52,895 bases of DNA, from positions 1 through 52,895 of the forward strand of contig NZ_FAOO01000004.1 in the NCBI RefSeq assembly GCF_900070205.1. The letters are read 5' to 3'. Origin of the DNA: Candidatus Thermokryptus mobilis. GTDB lineage: Bacteria > Bacteroidota > Ignavibacteria > Kryptoniales > Kryptoniaceae. Positions 1-10,547 of the stretch are shown in pieces. The position numbers and the translations under genes were made by a program. Under the pieces are notes generated by a model that was given only the letters and a program-made list of their open reading frames with translations, made no database searches and was not told the origin of the DNA. Positions within the stretch are counted from its first letter, which is position 1, and every line of letters begins with the position of its first letter.

Positions 1-1
1 A

Positions 2-148
2 AGTGGCTTTATCAACCTGAACGCAACATTGTTGACAAGTGATAACTCAGAGTCGATGCTTGGCTTTATATACTTTTATGGCACAAAAGGTTCTGAGTAT
101 TGGTATTATTCATCTTCTCTTTTTTTAAAAGTTCAATTTTACTTTTGA
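2..148 (+). CDS. C-terminal end of an unidentified protein (5' truncated by the window edge)
   Basis: An open frame of 48 residues runs in from the window edge and stops at TGA 146-148. No family is recognisable. The last strand alternates polar and aromatic residues and ends in Phe (SLFLKVQFYF). This is typical of the closing beta strand of outer-membrane barrels, so an outer-membrane protein is an inference. It converges on dtd and the two genes overlap by 10 bp at their 3' ends. Without upstream sequence, a chance open frame cannot be excluded. Confidence 0.45.
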   Translation, partial: SGFINLNATLLTSDNSESMLGFIYFYGTKGSEYWYYSSSLFLKVQFYF

Positions 149-600
149 ACCTTTTCCTTGCTTTCAACGATGAGGGTAACTGGTCCATCGTTTGTGATTT
201 CAACCACCATCATAGCTCTAAAGACACCAGTTTTTACTTTTTCTTCACCGATTAATTGCTTTAAATAATCAACAAATTTGTTGTAAAGTGTCTCCGCTTG
301 TTCTGGTTTTGATGCTTGTGTGAAATCAGGTCTATTGCCGTATCTTGTGTCACCATATAGTGTGAATTGAGAAACGACAAGGGCTTCACCGTTTATGTCC
401 TTTACAGAAAAATTCATCCGTCTGTTCTCATCGTCAAAAATTCTCAAATTTGCACATTTGTTTGCGAGATATTTTGCGTCCTCTTCAGTGTCGTCGTTTT
501 TTACGCCAAGGAGAATCAAAATTCCCTTTCCTATTTGGCTGTGAATTTTACCGTCAATTAAAACGCTACTGCGATTAACCCTTTGCACTACAGCTCTCAT
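139..600 (-). CDS. dtd: D-aminoacyl-tRNA deacylase
   Basis: It hydrolyses D-amino acids (classically D-Tyr), and also Gly, wrongly charged onto tRNA; it acts in the cytosol as a homodimer. The 153-residue length is the family norm. Both active-site signatures are visible: SQFTLYGD near residue 78 (family SQFTL) and NDGPVTLIVES near residue 137 (family GPVT with the cis-Pro gate). The ATG start overlaps the stop of the upstream prmC by an ATGA-type junction, so it is the last gene of a translationally coupled operon Mut7-C/prmC/dtd. The 3' end overlaps the convergent gene at the window edge by 10 bp and no terminator hairpin is seen there. Confidence 0.95.
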   Translation of the reverse strand: MRAVVQRVNRSSVLIDGKIHSQIGKGILILLGVKNDDTEEDAKYLANKCANLRIFDDENRRMNFSVKDINGEALVVSQFTLYGDTRYGNRPDFTQASKPEQAETLYNKFVDYLKQLIGEEKVKTGVFRAMMVVEITNDGPVTLIVESKEKVQK

Positions 601-1496
601 TTCAGATTGACTTTTATTTTTGCAACTCTTTCTATACCGAGATAATCTTTGAAAATTTCTATTTTCTCATATCCTCTTGATTTAAAAATATCAATGACTT
701 TTTCGGATTGACCATAGGACATTTCAACTATGATATGTCCACCATCGTAAATTATATCTCTACCTATGTCAGCAATCCTCCTGTAAAACTTGAGACCATC
801 ATTTCCATCTGTAAGAGCTATTAACGGCTCAAAATTTTTCACCTCTTCCTGAAGTTTATCAAGTTCATCACCGGGAATGTAAGGAGGATTGGAAACCGCG
901 ATGTTGAACTTCCCCCCAAGGCGATCAAAAAGATTATCGTCAAATATATCAGCAATGAGGAAGTTTATGTTTTTGACATCGTTTGATATGGAATTTTCTC
1001 TGGCGACTTCAATTGCTTTTTCGGATAAATCAATTCCTGTTACGAAAACCTTATCCCCGAGAAATTTTGCGATGCTTATGGCTATGTTCCCGCTTCCAGT
1101 GCCAATGTCAAGAACCTTAACAACCTCGGAAGTGGTAAAATTTTTATTTATCGTCTCAATTGCTTTCTCAACGAGAATTTCAGTTTCAGGTCTTGGAATT
1201 AAAACATCTGGTGTGACTTTAAACTTAATGCCCATGAACTCAGTTTCGCCAAGTATATATTGAAGTGGTTCTTTTTTTAATCTTCTTTTAATCATCTCCT
1301 TTAAGGTTTCAATTTCACTTTTTGAGAGTGGTCTTTCAAAGTCAACATAAAGGTCAACCCTTCTGCAATTCAAGATATGGCAAAGCATAAGTTCAATCGT
1401 TAATCTTGCTTCGTCAATCCCCTTTGATTTAAAATACTGCGTCCCCCAGTTTATTATGTCAATTATGCGCCATGTTTTCATTTCTGTTTGGCTCAT
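597..1496 (-). CDS. prmC: Peptide chain release factor N5-glutamine methyltransferase
   Basis: PrmC methylates the Gln of the GGQ motif in release factors RF1/RF2 using S-adenosylmethionine. The 299-residue protein has the N-terminal helical substrate-recognition part (residues about 1-100, with EPLQYILGETEFMG), then a Rossmann methyltransferase domain with VLDIGTGSGNIAI as SAM motif I and the catalytic NPPY tetrad in AVSNPPYIPG near residue 202. Its start overlaps the upstream Mut7-C gene and its stop overlaps dtd, both by 4 bp. In many genomes prmC follows prfA; here it does not, and prfA is not in the window. Confidence 0.95.
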   Translation of the reverse strand: MSQTEMKTWRIIDIINWGTQYFKSKGIDEARLTIELMLCHILNCRRVDLYVDFERPLSKSEIETLKEMIKRRLKKEPLQYILGETEFMGIKFKVTPDVLIPRPETEILVEKAIETINKNFTTSEVVKVLDIGTGSGNIAISIAKFLGDKVFVTGIDLSEKAIEVARENSISNDVKNINFLIADIFDDNLFDRLGGKFNIAVSNPPYIPGDELDKLQEEVKNFEPLIALTDGNDGLKFYRRIADIGRDIIYDGGHIIVEMSYGQSEKVIDIFKSRGYEKIEIFKDYLGIERVAKIKVNLK

Positions 1497-1945
1497 TTTT
1501 TCAGGTCACTTAAAATTTTTAAAATTCTTGCTGTATGTGAACCGCTCCAGTAAATTTTCCCACAGTTCGGGCATTTGTAAAACTCATCAAAGGATTTAGC
1601 GGTCTCCTCTGGGATCAAATCAATGACGCTTGACTTATCAACTTCAACTATCTCTGTGTTGCAAATTGAACATCTTGAGAATAAATTTGTCTGTGTGTCA
1701 AGGTTTAAATTTTTTATGATCTCGTTCAATTGTTCTTTAAATTTTTCTGACTTGACGATGTAAAAATTTTTGATATCATTTTCCTCAATTATTCTTTTGC
1801 TTCTCGTGAGAAAGATTCTATCTTCTGTCTTTGCGATTTTGACGAGCTCTTTCAAAGGTAATTTAGGATCGTAAATCGTATCATAGCCGAGGAGTCGTAG
1901 CCATCGTGCGAGTTTGCCGAGCATGATATCGGCGACGAATTTCAT
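1493..1945 (-). CDS. Mut7-C family RNase-domain protein with zinc ribbon
   Basis: This 150-residue protein belongs to the Mut7-C (formerly DUF82) family, a PIN-like fold predicted to be an RNase. The N-terminus VADIMLGKLARWLRLLGYD and the later DRIFLTRSKR are the conserved family stretches and carry the acidic and basic residues expected in the active site. The C-terminal third has a zinc ribbon with CSIC and CPNC pairs, followed by the family's WSGSH. I chose the ATG at 1943-1945 because the family starts with the MKFVAD-type strand. A longer frame starting at 2023 would add 26 residues unlike the family and overlap the divergent gene. It heads the operon with prmC and dtd. The cellular substrate is unknown. 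Confidence 0.85.
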   Translation of the reverse strand: MKFVADIMLGKLARWLRLLGYDTIYDPKLPLKELVKIAKTEDRIFLTRSKRIIEENDIKNFYIVKSEKFKEQLNEIIKNLNLDTQTNLFSRCSICNTEIVEVDKSSVIDLIPEETAKSFDEFYKCPNCGKIYWSGSHTARILKILSDLKK

Positions 1946-2003
1946 GCTGACGGTGACTTTATTTTTCAAATAAAATAAAAAACTAACCGAGTTTTTGCAA
2001 TTA

Positions 2004-3892
<1,889 letters not shown>

Positions 3893-3941
3893 AAATTTTT
3901 GAACGATTTTATCTTTTAAAAAACAAAGGAGAGGAATAAAA

Positions 3942-4739
3942 TTGGCTCAAGATATCAAGAAATGGGCTTTAATTCTCGGTTCATCAAGCGGATTTGGTGC
4001 AGCTACAGCGATTGAGCTGTCAAGAAATGGTTATAATATCTTTGGTGTTCATCTTGACAGAGCAGCTACTATGCCAAATGTTGAGAGAGTTATTGAACAA
4101 ATTAAATCAAATGGTGTTGAAGTTGAATTTTTCAATGTCAATGCAGCTGATCACGAGAAAAGGAAAGAGGTTCTTGATGTGATTGAGAGAAAATTTCAGA
4201 ATGAGCCATCAATGATAAAAGTTGTTCTTCATTCACTTGCTTTTGGGACTTTAAGACCTTATATCGCTGAAAATCCCGATGATCAGGTAACGCCTAAGCA
4301 AATGGAGATGACGCTTGATGTTATGGCGCATAGTTTGGTCTATTGGGTTCAAGATTTATTTCATAGGAAATTGATAGGGAAGGGGACGAGAATTTTTGCA
4401 ATGACAAGCGAGGGTTCAACAAGGGTTTGGGCTTATTATGGACCGGTTTCAGCAGCAAAAGCTGCTCTTGAATCACATATAAGACAGCTTGCGTTTGAGC
4501 TTGCAAAGTATGGAATAACCGTAAATGGCATAAGGGCTGGCGTCACAGATACTCCAGCTTTGAGGAAAATTCCAGGAAATGAGCAGATGATTGAGTATTC
4601 CTTGAAGAGGAATCCCTCTGGGAGATTAACCACACCTGAGGATGTTGCGAAGGCAATAGTTCATTTGAGCCATGATGATATGCAATGGGTGACAGGGAAC
4701 ATAATCGGTGTTGATGGTGGGGAGTTCATAGCGGGTTAA
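3942..4739 (+). CDS. Short-chain dehydrogenase, probable FabL-type enoyl-ACP reductase
   Basis: This 265-residue SDR has the N-terminal dinucleotide motif GSSSGFG (G-x3-G-x-G) and a catalytic Tyr-x6-Lys in YYGPVSAAK. Tyr-x6-Lys spacing marks enoyl-ACP reductases (FabI, FabL), whereas ordinary SDRs have Tyr-x3-Lys. The G-x3-G-x-G N-terminus matches FabL rather than FabI. The expected role is the last reduction of the fatty-acid elongation cycle with NADPH. Translation starts at a TTG with a strong AAAGGAGAGG site 8 bp upstream. No other fatty-acid genes are nearby. The gene follows enolase by 49 bp and ends at a strong terminator. Confidence 0.8.
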   Translation: MAQDIKKWALILGSSSGFGAATAIELSRNGYNIFGVHLDRAATMPNVERVIEQIKSNGVEVEFFNVNAADHEKRKEVLDVIERKFQNEPSMIKVVLHSLAFGTLRPYIAENPDDQVTPKQMEMTLDVMAHSLVYWVQDLFHRKLIGKGTRIFAMTSEGSTRVWAYYGPVSAAKAALESHIRQLAFELAKYGITVNGIRAGVTDTPALRKIPGNEQMIEYSLKRNPSGRLTTPEDVAKAIVHLSHDDMQWVTGNIIGVDGGEFIAG

Positions 4740-4746
4740 TTTAAAA

Positions 4747-4775
4747 GGCGGGCGTGAAAGCCCGCCTATTTTTTT
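4747..4775. terminator. Rho-independent terminator between convergent genes
   Basis: A perfect 7-bp GC stem (GGCGGGC/GCCCGCC) with a 6-nt loop is followed by TATTTTTTT on the plus strand. AAAA also precedes it, so it can act in both directions. It ends the enoyl reductase transcript; its T tract overlaps the stop codon of the PII-like gene on the other strand. Confidence 0.92.
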
Positions 4776-5067
4776 AAATCATCTTTTCTACATTTAAAAC
4801 GAATGCGTGTAATCCTTCCTCTTCAAACCTTGAATTGAGAACCTCAATCGCTTCAATGAGCATTTCTACTTTTTCATCTGGAACAACAGTAAAGATTAAA
4901 GTGTTAATTTCTGGCCATACATGAGTTCCAAGATGTGGTTCTCCTTTATTTGAGCCCTGACCATAGACATCAGTGATCTTGGTGTAACCGCGAATATCTG
5001 AATCTTCAAAAATTTTCAAAACTTCGTCTTCAAGGGCTTGATTTAGAACGAGCAAAATTAACTTCAT
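4774..5067 (-). CDS. PII-like protein linked to an RND efflux pump (PII-NG type)
   Basis: The 97-residue protein has the PII/ferredoxin-like fold pattern: N-terminal KLILLVLNQALEDEVLKIF, a long loop region after Y-x-K-I-T-D, then a final strand FVLNVEKMI. The loop where canonical PII has its uridylylated Tyr reads YGQGSNKGEPHLGTHVWPE, which is short, His-containing and unlike GlnB/GlnK. A PII subgroup encoded next to CusA/CzcA-type RND transporters (PII-NG) is described, and the 4-bp overlap with the RND gene fits it. A regulatory or sensor role for the pump is inferred. The ligand is unknown; the two His residues could bind metal. Confidence 0.8.
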   Translation of the reverse strand: MKLILLVLNQALEDEVLKIFEDSDIRGYTKITDVYGQGSNKGEPHLGTHVWPEINTLIFTVVPDEKVEMLIEAIEVLNSRFEEEGLHAFVLNVEKMI

Positions 5068-8000
5068 TTAACCTCCAAGCTTTTTCTTTCAAAAATTGAG
5101 TAAATCGTTGGGACGAGGACTAGAGTTATAAGAGTTGAGACGGTTAAACCGCCAAGCATAACTATCCCGAGTGGGCGCCAGAGTTCCGAGCCCTCGCCTC
5201 TGAAAAGCGCAAGTGGAAGTGTTCCAAGTATCGTTGTGAAAGTTGTCATCAAAACCGGACGCAAACGAGCTCTACCTGCATTGACGATAGCATCAAATAA
5301 ACCGTATCCGCGAGCTCTCAAAAGATTTGTGTAATCAACTAATACTATTGCATTGTTAACGACTATACCAACGAGCATTATAAGACCCATAAATGCTGTC
5401 AATCCAAATGGAACGCCGAAAATCAAAAGTCCGAGTACAACTCCAGTGAAAGCAAATGGAACGGAAAACATTATGACAAATGGATGAAGTAGCGATTCAA
5501 ATTGAGATGCCATTATCATATAAGTCAGAATAACTCCAAGTATTAAAACTTGGAAAAGGTCTGAGAAAGCTTTTGCTTGTTCTTCTACTTGACCTGCAAA
5601 TCTTATTTCAACACCAGGAGGTATATCCATTTTTTGAATTCTTTTTTGTAGGTCATTTACGACATCGCCAAGGGCGCGACCCTCAACATTTGCCCCAACA
5701 GGGATAATTCTTTGTCTATCGCGTCTTTGAATTTCAATCGGTGAAAATGTATCGTAAATTCTTGCGACATCTTTAACCTTAACAATGTTCCCAGAGAAAG
5801 TTTTTATGGGTATGTTGCTTAGGTATGAGATGCTGTTTCTTATGTCTGAGCCGGGTTGAATTGTGATGTCGTATTCATCCCCAAGCTCTTTATATGATGT
5901 TGCTTTAAGTCCGTAGATGTTTGCTCTTATCGTTGAAGCTATGATAGCGGTGTTAAGTCCAAGAGCTGCGCTTTTTTGTTTATCAACTTCAATTCTAATT
6001 TCTGGTGCAAGTCCACTTCTTCCTATTTGAACATCTTTTGCCCCCGGGATTTTTTCAAGTTCAAACTTTATTTGTTCGGCGACTTTTGAAGTTAAATTCA
6101 AGTCGTATCCGACGACTTCAACTGTGAGTGGTTTGCCACCGCCAAACAAAAGCGCCTGAAAGTCCGAGCCACGCGAAATTTCAAACTTTTCAATCCCTGG
6201 AATGAACTTCACTCTTTCTCTTATCCTCGCTCCAAGTTCTTGAGCTGAAACACCTCTCTCTTTGAACGGAACAAGCCGAGCTCCAACCGTTACAACATTG
6301 TTTCCCTCAACTTGTCCCGTAATAGTTGCGAATCCTTGTTCGGTCGTGCCAGCACGCATAAAAACATATTTACGCCATTTCGCTGGAATTTCCTCAAGAA
6401 CTATCCTCTGAATTTCTTCTCCAACTTTTATCGTTTCTTCAATTCTTGTTCCAACTGGTAGTTGAGCTACAACCTGAATCTGTCCTGTATCACTTGCGGG
6501 AAAGAATTCAAAACCAACAAATCTAAAGCCAACGAAGGAAAGGACAAAAAGCAAAATTGCAGTTAAAATTATAATTCTTCTATGTTTTAATGCCCAAGAT
6601 ATTAGCCCCCCATAGAAGTTTTCAATCGTTTTAAATAATTTCTCGCTCCTCTCAAAAAGGTTTGCCAAAAATCGGTTTCTTATTCTCTCTTGAGGTTTCA
6701 GCCATCTTGAAGCAAGCATAGGAGTTAATGTAAGGGAGGCGATAAGTGAGGTTAGAACCATAACTGTGACAAGGTAGCCAAGTTCTTTGAAAAGAAAACC
6801 AGCAATACCAGTGAGAAACGCAAGCGGTAAAAATACCGCTATATTCGTAAACGATGATGCTGTAATCGCAAGACCAATTTCATTTGATGCGATCACAGAG
6901 GCGGTTTTTGGATTTTCTCCTCTTTCAATATGTCTTGTTATGTTTTCAAGGACAACAATTGCGTTATCAACAACTATTCCGACGGCAATAGCAAGGGAAG
7001 AAAGTGAGATAAGGTTAATTGTACCGCCGATCAAATACAAAACTATGAAAGCGACTATCAAAGAAAATGGAATTGTGAGGATTATTATCAAACTTGCTCT
7101 AATTTTCCTTAAAAACAGCATAACTATAAGAATTACAAACACGGCACCATATATGACTGCCCGACTTAGATTTCTGATTGAGTTTTTGATAAATTCTGAT
7201 GAATCAAATGCTATGTTCAAAACCACATCTTTCGGAAGGGTGCGTTGAATTCGTGGCAGTGCTTTTTTAACGGCATCAACAACTTCAATGGTGTTTGCCG
7301 TTGCCTGTTTCTGAATGAAAAGTAAAACTCCTGGGATATTATTAATTTTTACATCTATTGTTTGTTCCTTAATGGTGTCAACCACATCTGCAACATCTCT
7401 CAAATAAACAAGAGCCCCTTGAAAATTCCCGATCACAGTTGATTTGATTTCATCAATTGACCTGAATTCACCCGGCACACGAACATTATATTCTTTCATC
7501 CCAACTTTTATAATCCCGGCAGGTAGCCCAAGATTTTCACTTTGAAGAACTTGTGCTATTTGAGGGATTGTTAAATTGTATGCCTCAAGCTTTTTGGGGT
7601 CAACTTTTATCAAGATTTCCCTTTGAGGACCTCCTATGGCAAAAACAGCACCCACTCCCGGTACTTGTCTTAACGGTTGAGCAATTTTATCCTCAATAAT
7701 TTTATTTATTCCTGGAAAACTTTCAGACGAATTGATACCTATCATCATAACAGGTAAAGTTGATGTGCTAAACTTAAAAATTGATGGTTCTTCAGCGTCA
7801 TCTGGTAATCTTCGTTTAACTCTGTCAATTGCATCGCGAATGTCATTTGTCGCCTCTGCTATATCTGTTCCCCAATTAAATGTAACTGTTATGATTGAGA
7901 TGTTATCCTTTGAGCTTGATGTTACCTTTGAGACATTGTTTATAGTGCTTACTTGTTCCTCAATTAATTTTGTGACTTTTTGCTCAACATCTTCTGCTGA

Positions 8001-8162
8001 GGCTCCAGGATAGATTGTCACAACGCTTATAGCTGGTGGCTCAAGTTTTGGGAGCAAATCAACCGCAAGGCGCAAAAATGCAAATGCCCCAATGACAGCC
8101 AAGGCAAGATAAAACATTAAAGTTGTCACAGGTCTGCTTACGGAAAGTTTTGATAAACTCAT
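5064..8162 (-). CDS. RND efflux transporter, inner-membrane permease (AcrB/HAE1 family)
   Basis: This 1032-residue proton-driven permease of the AcrB fold has two repeats. Each repeat has one N-terminal membrane helix, a large periplasmic porter/docking domain and five to six further helices. Helix 1 is at about residues 11-32. The TM4 segment GIVVDNAIVVLENI has one of the AcrB Asp pair and Asn in the second position, which is usual for the HAE1 group. The second repeat has the equivalent GIVVNNAIVLVDYTN. The N-terminus SVSRPVTTLMF is typical. It sits between the adaptor and the PII-like gene in a tetR-led operon. The substrate (drug, lipid or metal) cannot be told. The single TM4 Asp argues against a CusA-type metal relay, although the PII neighbour hints at it. 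Confidence 0.93.
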   Translation of the reverse strand: MSLSKLSVSRPVTTLMFYLALAVIGAFAFLRLAVDLLPKLEPPAISVVTIYPGASAEDVEQKVTKLIEEQVSTINNVSKVTSSSKDNISIITVTFNWGTDIAEATNDIRDAIDRVKRRLPDDAEEPSIFKFSTSTLPVMMIGINSSESFPGINKIIEDKIAQPLRQVPGVGAVFAIGGPQREILIKVDPKKLEAYNLTIPQIAQVLQSENLGLPAGIIKVGMKEYNVRVPGEFRSIDEIKSTVIGNFQGALVYLRDVADVVDTIKEQTIDVKINNIPGVLLFIQKQATANTIEVVDAVKKALPRIQRTLPKDVVLNIAFDSSEFIKNSIRNLSRAVIYGAVFVILIVMLFLRKIRASLIIILTIPFSLIVAFIVLYLIGGTINLISLSSLAIAVGIVVDNAIVVLENITRHIERGENPKTASVIASNEIGLAITASSFTNIAVFLPLAFLTGIAGFLFKELGYLVTVMVLTSLIASLTLTPMLASRWLKPQERIRNRFLANLFERSEKLFKTIENFYGGLISWALKHRRIIILTAILLFVLSFVGFRFVGFEFFPASDTGQIQVVAQLPVGTRIEETIKVGEEIQRIVLEEIPAKWRKYVFMRAGTTEQGFATITGQVEGNNVVTVGARLVPFKERGVSAQELGARIRERVKFIPGIEKFEISRGSDFQALLFGGGKPLTVEVVGYDLNLTSKVAEQIKFELEKIPGAKDVQIGRSGLAPEIRIEVDKQKSAALGLNTAIIASTIRANIYGLKATSYKELGDEYDITIQPGSDIRNSISYLSNIPIKTFSGNIVKVKDVARIYDTFSPIEIQRRDRQRIIPVGANVEGRALGDVVNDLQKRIQKMDIPPGVEIRFAGQVEEQAKAFSDLFQVLILGVILTYMIMASQFESLLHPFVIMFSVPFAFTGVVLGLLIFGVPFGLTAFMGLIMLVGIVVNNAIVLVDYTNLLRARGYGLFDAIVNAGRARLRPVLMTTFTTILGTLPLALFRGEGSELWRPLGIVMLGGLTVSTLITLVLVPTIYSIFERKSLEVK

Positions 8163-8181
8163 CTTTTAAAACCTCCTTTTT

Positions 8182-9219
8182 TTATTCAATAATTTTTACT
8201 TTCATTCCATCGGCTAACTTTGTCTGACCAGTTATGACGACAATATCATCTTCATTTACACCGCTTAAAACTTCAATCTCACCGTCAAACTTTCGCCCAA
8301 TCGTTATATTTCTTCTCCTTGCCGTATCGCTTTTTAAAACAAAAACATAATTCACATTTGACCCTGGCAATGGAACAACAGCGGACTCTGGTATTATCAC
8401 CCCCTGACCTTGACCAACTTTTATTTTAACTCTGGCGAACATCCCCGGTCTTAACAAAAATCCTGGGTTTGGGACTTCAACCTCGGCGGTAAATGTTCTG
8501 GTGATTGAACTAAGTGCAGGATTTTTCTGAACGACTTTACCGAGAAAGACCTTATCTGGATAAGCATCAACTTGTACCTCAGCTGGCTGGTTTAACTTTA
8601 TCAGTGGGAAGTCCTTTTCAGCGATGCTTAATTTTATTTTGACAATGTCAATTCTCATTAAAGTAACTATCCCAGGTCCACCGCCTGCCCCAGGCATAAG
8701 GGTGAAAACCTCTCCTTCGTTCATAAGCTTTTCCGTAACTATACCGTCAAAAGGTGCGCGAATCTGTGTGTTTGAAAGCATCAATTCATAAGACGCTTTT
8801 GCGCTTTCATAATTTGCTTTTGCTCTTTCAAGTTGTTGCTCAGGGATTGAGCCGATTTCAAAAAGCGATCTCATGCGATTATAATCAGATTGTGCAAGTT
8901 CAAATTGAATTTTTGCCTGTGTCAATTGTTGTGTGTTCATTTGAACGAGAATTTGACCCTGTTTCACAAAATCACCCTCATTGACATAAATTTTCTCAAT
9001 CGTCCCGGACATCTGAGCTCCTATTCTGGCTTTCTGGTATGGCTCAACCGTTCCAGCATATTCAAGGATGATATCGTAGGTTTTTTTCTGAGCTTTTGCA
9101 ATCTTAACAGGTACGACTTCATCATCAATTGTATTGTTTAAATTTTCATTCTTTGATGCGCATCCGAAAGTAAAAATTAAGCCAGCAATTAAAATTATAG
9201 GTAAAATTAACTTTTTCAT
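8182..9219 (-). CDS. RND efflux periplasmic adaptor lipoprotein (membrane fusion protein)
   Basis: This 345-residue adaptor links the RND permease to TolC. It has a lipoprotein signal MKKLILPIILIAGLIFTFGC with the lipidated Cys at residue 20, a lipoyl-like half (ARIGAQMSGTIEKIYVNEGD), an alpha-helical hairpin (about residues 90-140), the second lipoyl half (IRAPFDGIVTEKLMNEGE) and beta-barrel/membrane-proximal domains. I chose ATG 9217-9219 because GGAGG sits 5 bp upstream. An ATG four codons earlier (9229-9231) overlaps the tolC stop and is part of that same site. The gap to the permease gene is 19 bp. Confidence 0.92.
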   Translation of the reverse strand: MKKLILPIILIAGLIFTFGCASKNENLNNTIDDEVVPVKIAKAQKKTYDIILEYAGTVEPYQKARIGAQMSGTIEKIYVNEGDFVKQGQILVQMNTQQLTQAKIQFELAQSDYNRMRSLFEIGSIPEQQLERAKANYESAKASYELMLSNTQIRAPFDGIVTEKLMNEGEVFTLMPGAGGGPGIVTLMRIDIVKIKLSIAEKDFPLIKLNQPAEVQVDAYPDKVFLGKVVQKNPALSSITRTFTAEVEVPNPGFLLRPGMFARVKIKVGQGQGVIIPESAVVPLPGSNVNYVFVLKSDTARRRNITIGRKFDGEIEVLSGVNEDDIVVITGQTKLADGMKVKIIE

Positions 9220-9230
9220 CTTTTCCTCCA

Positions 9231-10547
9231 TTAATGGTTTGTTTTACCGATTAATTTTTCAAAATCACTTATTGCGATCAAATAGTCATAAATTGCTTGC
9301 AGGTAGTTCAAACGTGCTTGTGCGAGATTGACCTCGGCGTTGCTTACTTCAAGTTGTGTTCCGACACCGCTTTCAAATCTTTTTCTTGCGATTTTATACC
9401 CAAGTTCAGCAAGTTCAACAGCTTTTCTTTGTGATTCAATTCTGCGCCTAGATTGTTCAATTTTGTAGATGGTGCTTTTAAGCTCGTTTTCAAGTGCCTG
9501 CTTTGTGAAGTTTAACCTCTCAATCGCCTGTTGAAGTGATGCCCTTGCCTGATCAACTCTTGCTTGCGTCCCGAAACCATTGAAGATCGGTATCTGAATT
9601 TGTAAACCGATAAATGTTGTTCTTATCCAACGATATTGATTGAAGTTGAAATCATTTGCTTGAGCTTGATATTGAAAATTTCCTGTCAAAAATAGCGCTG
9701 GGAGATGACCAGAAACCTCAAGTGAAACAATTTCACGTGAGAGCTCAACTGATAACTCGGCTTGCTTTAAATCTGGGTTGTTCTCATAAAGCTCTTTTAA
9801 GGAGCTCTCATAATCAATGGCGATTAAACTGTCAACTTTCATCTCACCCTCAATTTCAATTTCTTCTTTGACATCAATCCCAAGCACAAGTTTCAAAGCG
9901 TTTTTCGCAAGTTCAAGGTTATTTTCAGCTTGAATTAGTAAGGGTTGAAGGTTTTGATACTGAACTTGTGCGTTGATGTAGTCATATTCAGATGCTATCC
10001 CTTGACGATACATCTTCTCAACATTCTTTAAATTATCTTCAGCAAGGTCAACCCTCATCTTTGTTATCTTGTAGTTTTCTCTTGCGAGGAGAGCTCCGTA
10101 GAACGCTTTTTTAACATCTGAAACTGTCTTCAAAGTGATAGCTTTATATGATTGTTCGGCTATGGATTTAGCTTTGGCAGCAGACCTTATCCCAGCATAG
10201 ATATTCCAGGAAAAGACAGGCATTTGCAAAGAAATTGCACCGAGATATGAATTATCAAATCCGATCTCAATGACGCCACCTGTCATCCTTCCAAAAGGTG
10301 AATCGGGTGGAAGAAAAAGCACTGGCTTTTTCAAATACCTTGAATAACTTCCAGAGGCGTTTATCCTTGGAATCAACCCAGACCTTGCTTCAACGAGTTT
10401 TTCGTCCGACTTTAAAATTTCAAGCTGTGCTAATTTAACCTGATTGCTGTTCTCAAGTGCGATTTTAATGGCGTCTTCAAGCGTGAGAACCGTTCTTTGG
10501 GCTAACAAAGAAAGTGGTAAAAAAATTAACAAAATTAGTTTTCTCAT
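9231..10547 (-). CDS. TolC-family outer membrane efflux protein
   Basis: The 438-residue protein starts with a Sec signal peptide (MRKLILLIFLPLSLLAQ) and then LTLEDAIKIALENSNQVKLAQ, the TolC repeat opening. Two similar halves, each with long amphipathic helices, follow; the second contains LKELYENNPDLKQAELSVEL and ARKRFESGVGTQLEVSNAEVNL. This layout forms the trimeric outer-membrane barrel and periplasmic tunnel. The start overlaps the tetR stop by 4 bp and the stop touches the adaptor start, so the pump components are translated from one message. Confidence 0.92.
   Translation of the reverse strand: MRKLILLIFLPLSLLAQRTVLTLEDAIKIALENSNQVKLAQLEILKSDEKLVEARSGLIPRINASGSYSRYLKKPVLFLPPDSPFGRMTGGVIEIGFDNSYLGAISLQMPVFSWNIYAGIRSAAKAKSIAEQSYKAITLKTVSDVKKAFYGALLARENYKITKMRVDLAEDNLKNVEKMYRQGIASEYDYINAQVQYQNLQPLLIQAENNLELAKNALKLVLGIDVKEEIEIEGEMKVDSLIAIDYESSLKELYENNPDLKQAELSVELSREIVSLEVSGHLPALFLTGNFQYQAQANDFNFNQYRWIRTTFIGLQIQIPIFNGFGTQARVDQARASLQQAIERLNFTKQALENELKSTIYKIEQSRRRIESQRKAVELAELGYKIARKRFESGVGTQLEVSNAEVNLAQARLNYLQAIYDYLIAISDFEKLIGKTNH

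Noticed and set aside
6787-7248. 153-codon open frame opposite the RND gene
   Set aside because: It is an antisense shadow of conserved transmembrane coding sequence, with no motif or start signal.
9731-9742. TTTCACGTGAGA resembling a parS core
   Set aside because: It is inside the tolC coding region, has a mismatch in the arm and lacks the outer TG/CA symmetry of the two true sites.
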